Below are positions 13,031-27,186 of a stretch of DNA of 64,000 bases, one piece after another. The first letter of the stretch is position 1. Every line of letters begins with the position of its first letter. The notes beneath the pieces were generated by a model. That model was given only the letters and a program-made list of their open reading frames with translations. It was not told the origin of the DNA and ran no database searches. The translations under genes were made by a program, and so were the position numbers. Source of the DNA: Struthidea cinerea (taxonomy: Eukaryota > Chordata > Aves > Passeriformes > Corcoracidae); the NCBI GenBank assembly GCA_013397865.1, contig VZTI01002344.1:1329737-1393736 (forward strand). The letters run 5' to 3'.

Positions 13031-15117
13031 TACATTGGATAAAATCTCACCAGGTTTTCAAGCCAGCCATCAATTAAATTAATATACAATATGCTTGTCC
13101 AGCACAAAACTTGAATGAAATAAGCAATGAGGTGTGTTCTATTGCTGTTGATATTTGCATCTCGAGGCTCTCTTGTCCAATTTACAAAACAAAATATTTA
13201 GGTTTAGATTTTGCTGTGACTCCTGTTTGATTAGAATACATGCTAGAAGCTCTGTTTCTCCTGAGCATCCAGCACCTAGTGCTTTTGTACTTTTGCTTCT
13301 GTGAGGGCAGTTTCTTGGCTTAATCTGTTGGAAGATCTGTTATTATTTTAATAATGAGCATATTACCCTCACATGCCACAGCAATGCAGAGGTTGGGCTT
13401 TGGTGCTTTAATACCACTATTGTTGACATCAATGGGAGTTACAGTTTTGCAATCAAAGCAGATCATACACCGTAACATGCAGAAGGAAAATTGGGGCAGC
13501 CAATGAGTGCATTTGTAAACCCATTTAAAATAAGAATAATGGTGGGCAGAGGGATTCTATCCTATCTCCTTGTAGATGTGATAATAGACCTTCATAGCTC
13601 TAGGGGTTGGTTACCAAAGCTCATCAGCGGTACATGGTTAACTACTTTTTGCTAATGATCTCATCGGAATTTCTCTCTTTCTCAGCACAGGGATTTAATC
13701 CAGAGGGTAACGATTGTTCTAACTGAAGTTAATTATGAAAGCTGTGATTTTCAGTGGCCACTTTCTATGTTTGTCTATTTCATTCAGAATCAAGAAGTAA
13801 AAATTAAATGAACTTTAGTAATAAAACTTTCCAGTAGTTTTTAACATATTGTTATTCAGTATTATCCAGTAGAAAAACAATTTCCCTTTATCATCAGTTG
13901 TATTTTTCCATTTCTTTCCAATCTGCATATTCCTTTCTGTGTTCCCCCTTCTACCATCAGGCCTCAGTCCCATTATCTCTCTCTTTTTTTTCCTTTCTTT
14001 TTCCTTTCTTTTTCCTGCATTTTTTTCATATTTTCCCTTTTTTCCATCACTTAATGATAAAAGGGCTCTGTCGGGGAAAAAAAGAAAACAAACTCAAAAA
14101 ACTCAAAATCATATCACTAAAATCTGTGCTTGGCAGCATACATTATGCCATCTATATCATAATATATGCACTCACGATAAATCAAGCTTTCCTATAGAAC
14201 TTGGCCTAACAAGCTTCCTAATATTCGAGGACTTGACTTCGAAACTGTAGGTTAGTTTAACATTATTTTTTAAAAATTAATACTGAAGGGCCAGAAAGAT
14301 AGATATGTATAAAAATAGAGAGAGACACAACTAATTCATCAAAATAAGGAACAAGAGATTCACAGTTTTCAATCACTGTTGGAGCCACTGTTGCAGGCTC
14401 CAAAAGAAAACCATGTGCCACTTCACAATAAAATTATACCCAAAATGTTACCCCTTTCAACGACCAGAACTCAAAATCTCTCCTTTAATGAGCAGACACA
14501 TACTCAATATGCCCTGTGAGCTACTTAAACACTCCAAGTGCACAATATCCAGACTATGAACCCAAGCATCTGATACCTCTAATTTGGATCTTAAGTTTTG
14601 GGACCATGCATGAGTATCTAAAATGGTGTTATTCTGCTCTTAACTGAGGTTTCTTTGAGCTATTTCTCTATAAACATTTAGAAACAAACAGGAGTTTCCT
14701 GTCTGTGCAGTTTGCCTTACATCCTTTGTTGTATTTTACTTAGTTCTTTAGGAAAATTCTTGTAAGGACTGCTCGCCTGCCTCCTGAATCTGAAAAGCAG
14801 CATTTTGGATTCTGTTCCCTGTATACAACTTCTTTCAAAGGCAGAGCCTTTGTCCAGAGAGCTGCTCTGGACGATCCTTTCATCACTTACACAAAGGCAT
14901 TTCAGGTTTCTCAGCCAGCACTCTGAATGGTCACTTAGAAAGAAGCCTTTGCTTTGCTACAATCCAAGTCATCCTATGCTCAGATGAAAGAAAGCTGTCA
15001 AAAGCCAGTTCCCCTTCTAACAGACAATACCTGAAATAAGGTCAGTGACTTAGAAACATAAGGTATTTCTTGTTACATCCAAGAACCTGAGGCAGGCCTT
15101 CCCTGCCAGTCAGTGGC

Positions 15118-15147
15118 ATCATTAAAACTCTTGACAGTTTTAATGAT
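15118..15147. repeat. Inverted repeat, 12-bp perfect arms, 6-nt loop
   Basis: Arms atcattaaaact (15118-15129) and agttttaatgat (15136-15147) are exact reverse complements around the loop cttgac. There is no T-run or gene context, so no function is inferred. Confidence 0.8.
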
Positions 15148-18100
15148 TAGTCCGACTGTTTCTTACCTCCTTTGCAAGCAAAATGCCAGAGGAGACAGTT
15201 TCAGCCATTAGGGTAGTTACACTGCATACAGTTTTCCCCAATGATGCAGTCACAGTCCTGAGTCTCTATACATTTTCATTGCAAAAGGTTTCTCATAACC
15301 CAGTGATAGTGATTCCATGGTAATCTCTGCATGCAGTCTTTTAATGTCCATTATAATATTTCATTATTATCTCAAACTTAGTGTTAGATCCCCAACTACA
15401 GGAATAGATACAACACCTTACAAAGGCACAGCAAGAGAGAAACTAGATCAAAACATCTTACTAGATAAAATAAACCTTTGAAAGTGTTATATTTCTATGA
15501 GTTCTTAGAAGATAACCTGAATGGTTTCAAATGATGTAGGATGGGAGCATAATTTCCCTAGGGAGAATCGCTGAAATAGTGTGATACAACATTCCTTTTC
15601 AGATATTTAGTAATACAGTAATCGTAATTCCAAGGACTAAAGTTATATCAGGTAATAAAATCTATAAAATCTAGCACCCAATAGATTCTCATGTTTCCTA
15701 CTCATCATACAACTCATATGGAAGGATTAGCGAGACTGGCAGAATATGATAGGATGTGAGCTCAGTAGTGTAAACAATATCAGTAGAAGATTAAAGTGGA
15801 TAAATCCTAGCTCTTTCCATAAAGTCTATCCAGCAGAGAATGAATCAATTTTAAAAGGAATTCAAATTTTCTGAACTAATTATTATGCCACAGCATATCC
15901 CATTCAACATTGCTAAAGAACAGCTACCTCAAAGGCAGCTGCTGCTCACACCGTGATTCCAAGCAGTGAGCAAAGACATGTCAGGCTACAAACTGCAGTA
16001 AATTCCACCGTGATTACCAAGGGACACACAGCATGCTTCAAGTGAAGTTTTCAAAGAGCTGCAAACATTTTAGCCAGGAAGAGCCCTTGGTTATTAAAGT
16101 CTTAATAAGAAAAATCAACACAGCACCTTGTACAATATTCTCATTTCTTTTCCGACAGTCGATTTTCTTTGAACCACAAGTAAGTTAAGACTAAACAGAT
16201 GAAACAGGTCAAAAGGAAGTCTGGTTTCTTCATTCCACACCAAACCATCAACAAACAGTTGCTGTATATGCACACATGTGATTTTTCTTCTGTACACAGA
16301 TGGCTTTTGAAAAATCCAGAGAATCTGATAAAATATAGACAACAAGCAATCCATCTCTTTCTCACATCTCAGAACTAAAGTGCATGCCTATGGAGACCAG
16401 CTTTTTCCTTCGACCTATTTTGTATTTCTGTTGGAGACTGTCACCCAGACCAGAGAGAACTGCATGTGAAAACAGTCAATGGTAGAAAAAAATGGTTTCT
16501 ATGTTTCCATCCTTCAAGTTTTGCATTAATTTCTTAACTTCCTCATCCTTGAAGTTTGGTGCAGCAAAAACATCCAACAGAAAAGAAGGATTTTATGGAG
16601 ATATCTCAAAAATAGTAGTTATGGCTAAGCAGTTGAAAATAAGAGAGATCTCAGGCTCCTGGTTACTAGATTTTCCAGGTTAGGAATTGGGCTGGAACAG
16701 GCCCCCTTGATAGGACTGATGCATGGCGCTCTCATGACTGCACCAAAGGCTGTAATGGCCCTGAGCAACCACACCTCGTTGGCTCGGGAGCTGAATTTGA
16801 GCTCTGGTCTGTGACAGAGAGAAATGTGAGCATTTTCCACTTTTGGTGATCAGTCTCTTTGCTGAAAAAATGCCTGTTTCATGCTAATGTCTGCCTGTAA
16901 ATGGATGAATTTAATATTGTACAAAGAGTAAAAAAATGGGCATTTAATTCTCAGTGATTCTTAAGAGCTGGGAAAGAAGGGAAGATACAAAGGACAGAGC
17001 ACAATGACACATTTAGTAGCATTTTCAACCCAAAATGAACTGGAGAAAGAAGGTGTCTTACATCTGTGCCTATAGAACCTGAGGGTTAATAAGAGTATCT
17101 GGGACCAACGAACATTTAATGGGAGCCACGTATGTTCTGCTTTTTTTGCCACTACACAGAAAACAAAATGCATCTCAACAATTTTACAATTATACACCTA
17201 ACGATGTAATCACTCTTATGTTACAAAAAGCATTTTTGTTTTAAACCATCAGGAAACCAGAAAAGTGTCATGTAAAGATATATCTTACCATTCCCCTGTC
17301 AAAGGTTTGTCACTAACCTAGAGTTAAAAGCCTCTAATTTTTTTTAGTTTTTCTAATCTAGTTAGTTGTTTCCATGTTATGATGGTATCTGCTTATGTGA
17401 ATAGCTAGGAAAAAGAATTGCCTTTTCTTAAGCCTATTCAATAGAATCTACCCTTTCAACCTTTGTTTTTGCATTGTATTTCCTATTCCTCTACTGATAC
17501 TGCAAGCATTTTTCATTTTTCTAATAATGGTTGGTTAATTCAAGAGTAGAAAGCATCATATATTCATGGAAATATACACAGAAAACTAAGTTTCAGAAAC
17601 AGTTTTGTTGTTTTACTGATATGTAGCATGAAAACTGACGTAAGATTTTCAGTCCTAAATGTTCATTTTTGAAACACTGAACACAATCCAGTACTCAAAA
17701 GACTTTTGTCTGATGCTATTGAATTCTAGTTCAACTACTTTTCTCCATTTATGTATCTTCACTGCATGAAGTTAAATAGCAACAGGAAATGATACTTCTG
17801 TTTGTTTCAATTTTACTTTATCAGAAGCTTACTACTTTTTTTTCACTTTCGCAACACAAGTTGTCTTTCATTGTAATAAAAAGCACATGCTCTTTACAAA
17901 AGAAAAAATCTGAAATCTCTGCCAAAACTGAATGAATGAAGCTATATTAAGAACTATTTTCCTCAGTAAGTTTTCTTTACTGGTGCAGTGTGATAGATAT
18001 ATCTAACATATTGCTGTAAGAAAAATAGTCATATTCAGATAACTTTCTCCAGTGCTAAAGTATCCTGCATAGCAACCTGCATACACCTCCCCTGAGCAAT

Positions 18101-21100
18101 CTGTGTTAGAAGCCAGACTACAATAAAGACACATCTTTTCTTGATTGAAAGCAAAAGCAAGCATTGTGTAAACACAAATTTAATCAACATATTAAGTTTT
18201 GTTTCTGCGAAGATTGTGGATAACTTGTCTGTCTTATGCACTGCATCACAGCAAATAAAATCCATGTTCAGAATTCCTCACACAAACATGGATTTACCGT
18301 GGCTCTGTAGATAAAATCCCCCAAAAAGTGCTGTATCTTTTCAGGCCAGAAGACTCTTGCAATAATCTCAACAAACTTCGCCTCTCATAAACCATTGAAT
18401 TTTATCAACTAATTCCTTTAAAAAGGATATATCCTCCAGCAGAGCTGGATGTATCTTCTGCGCGAAGATCTTGTCTATATATAAACGCCTCAGGGAGATG
18501 AATTTAGCACATTCAGAAAGAAGTTTTTTCCAGTAGTTAATGAACTTCTTTACTAAAAGTTTTAGTCTAATTGCAGTCTGCAGTATAGCTTTCTCTGTTA
18601 GACTGAAGGTCTCTCTTATTCTAAGATCATATATATACAAGGCAGACAAGCCACCCATAAAGTATTCATGCTCTTTTGTCACTTTTTTTCATACTAACCA
18701 CACTGTATTTAAGTTGGTTTTTCCACTGTAGATACATTACAAAATGGATTTTTGCCTCCTTTGGGTTACACTGCGTTATTCTGAATCATGTTGTTCCCTG
18801 CTTTCCAAAACAGAACTTCTCATTCTAGTAGTCTGTCCTGAATTCTTGACTCCAAGATTTACTGTCTGCTATTCTGGTGTATTAAATCCTGAGCTCAAAG
18901 GGACTCTGTTTATCAGGACATTCAGAAAACTGTAGAATTGCCTTGTGTCCATAATTTAGTATGTCACAATATATTTCTGTCATGGGGTAACTTTCTGAAG
19001 GTTTCTGAATTGTATTTCTACTTTTATTTTAGGGCCTTCATAGCTAAGATGCAAAGAATCAATAAATTTTAAAAATGAAAGTAGATAGAAATTAGTCTTA
19101 TTAAATAAATCCTCCTCTGCCACAGTGCAACACATCTTACTGAAGCACTGTGATTTAATACAGGGATGATTTCTTCAGGTTCTATTCCTTCTTACTCTTT
19201 TGCAGCACTTCCTTTTCTATATGACATCCAACTAGGTCTCAGTGAAAAAAATAAATACTACTCTGCTCTGTGTATATCCTTGCTTAGGTTGCCACCCTCT
19301 GAGAGGTGCCATATTCATTCCTTCTCCCCTGACCTACTTCTGTTACGATGGTCCAGGCTAGCGTAAACATGTTTAATTTTGGATGGATGTAAGGCAGCAA
19401 ACACATGTGGTTTTGTCACAAATGTGAAGGGAGGGTGGGTTCCTGAAGGCAGAAGCAGGCAGCAGCCACCTCAGCTGGTGACTCCCGCCTTGGCTCACTG
19501 CAGGTGGTTACACCATTCGTTCTGCAGCGTGGAGGCTGCCTGTACTTCAGTCCATAATCCGTGTGGCACTAGGAGTGTTTTCTGCTCAGCTGTGAATATT
19601 CCAGCTTTACGTTCTTTCTATAGTCCTAACTCATATTGCTGACTGAACTTTTTGTGACACGGCGTAGGAATACGAGAAGCTCCTGAGTGAAGATATATTG
19701 CATTTATCACCCATGTAAATGTGGGCAATACTGAATTTATCTATTACACAAAATCTCTTGGTGTAAGTATACAGTTCTGTCCCTGAATTTACTTCAGCCG
19801 TAACCAGCAAAATGTGAGTCTGTAGAAATTAGCAATGAATTCTGCAGTTATCGGGTCCTATGTTCTAGATATTTTTGTCTAATATTTCTGAGTACTGAGA
19901 GATATTGAAATAGAGCTTACAGCAGAAAAAATTCGGTTTGCTCTTTGGAGAAATGTCTTTTGGTTTTACTTAGTGAAAATGGAATTCAGAAATAGAGAGG
20001 AATTTTGAAATCATTCAAAATGTACAATGAGACAAAAAAAAAAAGAAGGTCGAAATTATGACAGGAATAATCCTTCATTAATCAGAGGCAGAAGTGAGTA
20101 ATTGGATAGGTCTCACTTTTCCCTAATTTTTTGATAAAGATTACACTTTCTATTGAACTTTGGGCGTATCCTGGAGCAGAGTATCACGACAAAGATCATC
20201 TGTGGAGCTTGTCTAGAAACTGGGCTTAGGGACTTTGCATTCTTCACCTTCTGGAGTTTAGAGATTTTGCTTCTTCTCTAGCTGTCCCTGGGGTTTCTCT
20301 CAGTAAGATTTCCAGTGGTACAGAACAGACTGTTTTACAGTGATTGTCTTTCTGCTTGCACGTAGGGAAGGGACCATCAAGATCTTTCTCCAGCTTGTTC
20401 TTTACCTTTCATGATCTTTTGTCTCCCTCTCCCTTTTTCTCTCCTTCTCCATATCAGCACACAGAATTAGGAGATCTGAAAAACACTGAGTGTTTCACTG
20501 GTACACTCTGGACTAGCTATGAAGCAAAGAACAACATAGTGAGCTCCTGCAGCAGTTCCTCCAACAGCTGTTTCTGCATCCCGTTTGTCTGTAGAAACAT
20601 AACAAACCCCAATAACTGAATGGATAATCCTCTTGTGGGGAGAAGTAAATAAAAAATGTCAGGGAAAAACTTGCATGGGAATGAATTACTTCCAGTCATA
20701 TGAGTATCTCATTAAAGCAGATTGTCCAGCTATTGGGCTATGTGCTGGACATTTCTAAATGGTAGAATATTCATACAAGTTGCTAAAAAGGTTTCTCTCC
20801 TGACTACCTTGAGTGGGATGGAAATGTGAGATAGATGTCTGAGTGAGCAATTAGTATCCTTATTGCTTCTGTTTTCCAGAATAACCTCAGCATCATTAGA
20901 GGGCAATAACAGAGCAGATAAGTGTTATCCTCTGAAGAGGCTTAAAATACAGGAAGAATAAAAGAGAGTGGCAGAGTGACTACTTTAGTTTGCTTTGCAC
21001 AGAAATGTGTTTACACTGAATAATTCACATTTGGTGCAGTCACAACCTTTTCCTCTCTCAGAAGGCTTGCACAGCCTGCGAACAAGCTCATCACATTAAA

Positions 21101-22559
21101 AATTCTTGACGCCTTGAAACTGAAAGGAAATCGATGCACTTGGGCAACACATTACATTACAAGGTACAAGTCATATATTTTATAAGCTCATTATTGGCAC
21201 AAGACCCATTAAAACATTTAGTAAACTTATCATGAGTACAGACTTTCCAGCTGACATTATTTTAAGTAACAGGCTATTTCTTAGGCAAGGACTAATTTCT
21301 CTTGACAAATTGGTCCTCCTGCTACCTAGTAGTGAAGGATTTAGGGGAGTAAGCTTCACCACAAAGTTCCTTGTGTACACAAAGTTGCACAGTCAGTTTC
21401 TCTTGCTCTTTAGGGCTTTTAATGGCTTTCCAGCTGTATCAGAATGCAATTCAGAAATGCTTCCACAGGACAAATTCTTCTAGCAAATCCTTGAGTTTGC
21501 TTCACAGACCTCTCAAGAATAACGACTTTCCATCCTATTCCTAGTTTTTACTCTGCTCCCACCCTTATCAAATCCAAAAAATTCTCCCCTTTTGTTCCTG
21601 TTCTCTCAAGTTTACCTTAAGCTGTCTTTTCAAAGCCTAACTGAAATTCTGAGGTTTTGAAATTAACTACTTGTTCATTCTAATTTTGATCTAGATAGAT
21701 TTGTTGGACTGTGATCTTGACAAGTATTCATTCTCTGTAGTGTGCATCATCACAGCACATCATTAGCCAGGACAATCCTCTGGGGAATGTTGAGCAATGT
21801 CCAGCATGAGAACCAGAGCAAAGCTAGGCATGAAGAGACAAAGAGAAGTTCCTCTGGACTGCAACTTCATCTGTGAATGGAGAAAATTATGGGATTCTCA
21901 GTGGTCACCTTCTGTTTGTCAAAACCCTTTAAAAACTCCATATATCATAACTTGCTCCATTGGCAAGTGGCATAAACAGCACAGACAGCTTAAGGGACTC
22001 AGTGACAAACTATCGTCCCTTGAGTCTATGTTTGATGAACTGAGGAGTTCAGGGAGATGGGAAGGTACAGGGACAAGGTTTCGAGGAAATCATAGACTTT
22101 CATCTTCGGGCTAAGATGCACTCTCCTAAGAAGGCTGAAAATCTCTTGGCAGAAAGCAATCAGGCTAGAAAGGGGGCAAACATGACAGAAATGCCCAGTG
22201 AAGCTGTCCTCTTGCATTATCCACAGCTTTCCAAAGGCTGAGATCTGTGCTAATGGTCTGTTGGAGGCTGTGCCACTTGGACACACAGCACTCCGGGAAA
22301 ACAGACAGTGCTTTTGTGATGCCAGAAACAAATGTGTGACACTGCCCCTGCCAAATTCTACACAATAGTCTGGGGGTAGATTCAGCACTTAAGGAATATG
22401 GGAATGTATACAAGAGAGGGAAGGGCACAGCAGGTTCTAGACTCAGAATGAAAGCTATTTGGAAGGACTCTAAGCACCAAGAAATATTCACACTATAACA
22501 AGCAGGATCTGACAGAAAGACAGAAAATGAGGACTTGGTGTTTATTTTTCACAGGATAA

Positions 22560-22930
22560 GTGAGAATGGAAGAGACCTTCTGTGCTTGCCTAGTCAAGCT
22601 GGGTGAGCTACAGCAAGTAGCCCAAGACCGCATCCAGCTGAGTTTTGAATATTACCAAGGATGGAGACTTCACCTCCCTGGGAAACACGTTCCAATGTTC
22701 AGCTACAGGAAAAGAGTGTCATATTTTACTGTCTTACTGTTTGTGCTCCTTGCTTCTTGTCACTAGGCACTGAGAAGAGTCTGGGTCCATCCTTTTAATG
22801 CCATCCCTTCAGATATTTATACATTCTGATAAGAAGTTCCTTGAGCCTTCTCTTCTCCAGGCTAAACACTCCTAGCTCCCTTCCTCATACAAGGAAGGAT
22901 GCCCTCGGTCATTCTTGTGGCCCTGGATGG
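22560..22930 (-). mobile_element. Old CR1 LINE fragment
   Basis: This is a second CR1-derived segment, sense strand on minus, more diverged than the one at 4.3 kb. On the plus strand it shows CR1 antisense landmarks in the right order: 'gagttttgaatattaccaaggatggagact', then 'agagtctgggtccatccttt', then 'ccttgagccttctcttctccaggctaaac', then 'attcttgtggccct'. Frames are broken by several stops, so no RT fragment can be read through. Similarity fades below 22560 and above about 22930, so the copy lacks clear ends. The call rests on recalled consensus wording. Confidence 0.82.
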
Positions 22931-23670
22931 ATAGCCCCAGGATGGCCATTTTCTGGCTGCTTGGAAAATTCAGCTCCTCAAAGTAGTGTCTTTTTTACCT
23001 TTCCTGAAACAGTGACGATTATAAACTCATGTTCTTACTAGTAGTAATTTCTCTGATGTTTACCTCACAGACTTGAGATTTAACTCCTCCTCATACTGAT
23101 GGTTGAGAAGAAATTTTATCACAGATCAGAGTGACCAGAAGATACTTACGGGGATATCAGTTGAACTAAGTACTTAAATTGAAAATATCTCATAGACTGA
23201 CTGGGCACAGAGAATTGTTCTCTTTCCTTTTAAAGAGAAGTTTAGGTTACATGGTAACACTGAATTTTAATCCTTGTTACTCTATAGAAAACTGACTGAC
23301 AAATTATTGTATTTTCATAGAAGTAGGAAGTATTACTGTAATTCCTTTAAACTGTTTTTCTTCCTTCTGTCTCTAATGATAATTTCAAAATAAAATTTAA
23401 ATTTAATTTAAATAAATTTAAATAAAATTGATGCTAACAGCAGTTAATCTCAATGAAGAGAGCATGACTGTAAGCACTGCTGCAGGCAGTAAATCACATT
23501 TAAAGCAAAGTAGTTGAAAGTGGGGCTAAGTGACCCCCCATGTAAAACATCAGCAACTGTCAGCACTCTGTTTATTCTAAGATTTTTTCTCTGATGTTCC
23601 TAGCTCCTATATTGGCTTGCCCATACTTAAAATTATTAAAATGGGAATTAATAACAATTATTCCAGGATG

Positions 23671-23708
23671 AGCCAAGAGATATCACAAGCCAAGAGATAT
23701 CACAAGCC
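23671..23708. repeat. 17-bp tandem duplication
   Basis: The unit agccaagagatatcaca occurs twice exactly (23671-23687 and 23688-23704), followed by the first four bases of a third copy. The two copies are identical, so the event is probably recent. Confidence 0.95.
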
Positions 23709-26700
23709 CAGATTCCCACCAGGAATTATTCCAGAACGTCTGTGTGGTAAGCTGAAGCTTGTAGACAAGATTATAGCATGGTTAGGAAATTTTAGCAAAC
23801 AATACTTAAGAGAGACACACTCTCTCTAGTGTTTTCATTTCCTGGAATCTTCTTACTGAGGAAGATTTTGTTAAACAAGAAAAATGAACACTGCCAATTT
23901 ACCTGTGAAGAAAGTAAAATAAAATAAACCCGAGAACCATCGTGTATGTATGGACCATATATTTTATACATACTGCTGTAACACAGAGCTGCTGTAGGAT
24001 ACAAAGGTATGTCTAGTTTTCAGCAGATGACTCACACCTGCACTACCATAAAAGTGGAGTTAACTAAAATTAAAAAAAATAAAGCCTGCTGAACACTTAG
24101 CATCTCAGGTGCTTAATAATTAAGATGCCCCAAAAACTGGTAGTTAGAGGGGAGAAAAGTCTCAAGTGGAAACATGGCTTGGAACCTAATGTGTAGAGGA
24201 TGAACTGTAAGAAAATGAATGTTTAATAATCAGTTTTGTGGTTTTGTTACATTTTCACCTTTTCAGTTAGAACCTGGCAAGGTGTCTTGGGGTGACTTTA
24301 CGATGTGTATCCCATATCACTGCTCTATTGCCCACTAATCTTTCTGTGCCTTTAAAAAACCACAAAACCTAAGTGAAGCTCAGTTTTAGAAACACCCCTT
24401 TTCAATTGCATAACTGCTTGTCTTACCTTGTCAGTTTTCTTGTCAGATTCAATTCCTTGGCACTAACAAGTCCCCATCTGAAATCTGCAATGAAAAAAGC
24501 ATCAGGTATTTAAGTAAATGAGATGTGGATAGGAAATGGAGAATAGTAGAAACCTGGACAACAATTCCACAAAGTCTATCTAGTGTTTCTTGGAAAGATT
24601 TGAAGGACCAAAGAAAGACAAATTTACTTGAGAAAAAGACAAAATGACAGAACTAGAATGATATGAAGGGCTGGTCTACTGCGTTTGGGCAGTAAAAAGG
24701 CAGTAAAATCTTCACCATCTCATGAGGAAGAAGACAACAGAGGACAGTGCAAAACAGGAGGAACAGCTTAGTGTTAATTGAGACAGATCATCTCAAATAA
24801 CTGACTAACCAAACAAAACCAAATAAAAACCCCTCAAATATCAAAGATACAAAGTTTCTATAATAAGGAAAAAAATTCTATAGCATCTGCAAAAATCAGT
24901 ATTTGGTGCCAGTTTTTCTGGCATGCCCTCAAATAAGATTAATCAGTAAGATTCAGTATTAAGTTAAATCTGATAAATTCAGGCATTCTGGAAACCTTCC
25001 TAGACTGACTAAAATTCGGAACATTTTGTCCAGGCTTGCACCACATACATTGTAAAACCTGGAATTAATTCTTCAAAAGCCTGCCTACTGCAATTGTTCT
25101 AAAGCCTTGTTTAACAAAAGGAAAAGAAAAATCTACATGTTCCCAATGGTAGTTAAGGCCCTGAAAATTATATAAAAGGATGAGATGTATGAGAGAGGGA
25201 GGGAAGTATGCAATTAGCTGTTCTCTGAATTATCCTAAGTGGAATGATCAGAGCCAGAAGAGCATGATGCAGCACCTCACAGTTACCCTCAGTAGGTACA
25301 GGGCTGTGTTGTGCTATGTTCCACTTACAGCCTGGCCTTCAGAACAGTGTCACGCTGTGCATGTCCCCGTGCCACGGAAAAAGTCATCCAGCTGATGGTA
25401 ACAGGGGCCTGCGGGCAGCTCCAACTCAGCAGCAACCACTGCACCTCCTGCCTGTCCTTGCCTTTATCTAAAAAGTACAGCAACAGGTTCTCATGAGAAC
25501 TTTTCCTTCTACACTAGAAATGATGAATGGAGTTGTTTTCTTCTAAGAAAATCCTGCAAGAGCTCAAAGGACAAAATGCTGTATGATCTTTCCACGGATG
25601 GGATCTGCACAGTGTGCTGTGTCCTGATCGGAGGCCTGTTGATGCTGTGCAGCTCAGGGTTCCCAGAATCTGGGATGTAAAATTATCTGTACCGTCCTCT
25701 CCTTCTTTCTTGTGCTAGTGTAAATGAAAAGTGTTTTAAGAGATTCTTCGCAGAGTCTGAGTCCTTTTCCTACTGGGATCATACTGAAAACCAGCTCCTT
25801 CTGGGGAAAAATTGTAAGAATATATCAGTGAGAAGATGATATGTCAGCAGGGAAACAGGTTTGTTTAAGGATTCAATGTAATATTTATTATAATGCAATA
25901 TTACATTTTAATTAAAATTATTATCTGCCTTCAGGATAGCCAAAATCACTTCAGAGAGGTGACAAGATGCAAACATTTCTCAGCTCCACATGGAAGTATT
26001 CGTATTTTCACCAAACCTAAATCTCAAGTTTTGCCTTGTTTAGGAAAAACTTTACATGAAACTCTTCACTAAAGTACCATTCACTAGAAGATTGATATTA
26101 ACTCCATCAGGACAACTACAATGCACACTCTCCACCTCCAGAAGTGTTTGAGCTAGACCCGCCCTCTTTCCCTGCTTTCATTTCTTTTGGATGATCAATG
26201 GAGAAGGAAGGAGGCAGATAGCTTTTGTCTCTGCTGCTTGTGAATGATCAGCCCAAGGTACTGGACTCCACTGAGGATGGCACTTTAGGAATTAAAAAAT
26301 ACCATGTTTTACATCTGGTTGCTTACAGGACCGTGTGCCATGCTTCTTTCTCAGTGGCTCTGTAACTTCCTGCCTGTGCCTTTTCTGCCCCAGGCCATAT
26401 TATCCATTTTTCTTTTTTTTCAAAGTGCTGATGTAAAACTCAATCTTTTGATACTTGGAAACCTTCTGTACATGCCTGCAGCAGCAAACCAGAATGTATC
26501 TGGCAGAATAGACAAGGCAGAAATGCATCGGTTTCCCAGTTATAAAGTGATTTCTTTCTGAGGGATTCCCAGTACCAACTCACTTCTCTGTCAGGTTTCG
26601 CTTTCCAAAACCTGCAGCAGTTTTTTTTCCCACCAGATATATTTTAAATAAATTTCAATTTAAACTGGTGTCACTTTGGCATGATGAATACTTTTTTTCT

Positions 26701-26941
26701 GCTCACAGTCATTCATTTTATTTTAAATGTTTTTCAGCCTGTCCGCTTTTCCTTTTATGCCAACACGTTTTTTTCATCAAAAGGTTCCATTAAATATTCA
26801 AGTGTTCTAATGATGCTAATGCAAGTCAAGGAAGATGTAGGCAATGCAATTGCTCAGTGCTGTACCAGAGCAGCATTTCAACTATGTGTTTCAGACAAAT
26901 CTTGCACCCTTCCACTCAACAGATAGCAGCTTTCAGAATAG

Positions 26942-26991
26942 AAGTCTGGGTCTACATCAGTTTTCTAAGTCTGGGTCTACATTAGTTTACT
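26942..26991. repeat. 25-bp tandem duplication, two differences
   Basis: Copies at 26942-26966 and 26967-26991 both begin aagtctgggtctacat. They differ at two positions (c/t and t/a) near the 3' half. Confidence 0.93.
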
Positions 26992-27144
26992 GAACTTGGC
27001 CAGCATTTGGATATAGGTTCTTCTTTGGATCCAGCAGTTTCTGTTTCAGTATTGAATTCATCAAAACTCTGGAAACACAAACTCCTGAGCTTTGAGAAGT
27101 GCACATCAGGCCAACAGTCCAGTAATTTCTTTGTAATTCTGTAT

Positions 27145-27186
27145 TTAGTGAGAAGCCATATGCCCTTAGTGAGTAACCATATGCCC
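27145..27186. repeat. 21-bp tandem duplication
   Basis: Copies at 27145-27165 and 27166-27186 share ttagtgag..ccatatgccc and differ at two central positions. It lies only about 150 bp from the duplication at 26942. Confidence 0.93.

Larger units (their letters stand above)
8607..22559. other. Gene-poor intergenic DNA
   Basis: About 14 kb of AT-rich sequence with no recognisable exon, RNA gene or complete mobile element. It holds an 18-base poly-T (10698-10715), a 17-bp near-perfect inverted repeat (12992-13030) and a 12-bp inverted repeat (15118-15147). There is also a 104-codon minus-strand frame at 18368-18682 that resembles no family I know. Its length is within what chance gives in AT-rich DNA. 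Confidence 0.5.

Noticed and set aside
18368..18682. 104-codon Leu/Lys-rich minus-strand frame
   Set aside because: It is helix-like in composition but matches nothing I know, and its length is reachable by chance in 64 kb of AT-rich DNA.
25875..25907. 11-bp AT-rich inverted repeat
   Set aside because: Arms and loop are almost pure A/T, so chance pairing is likely.
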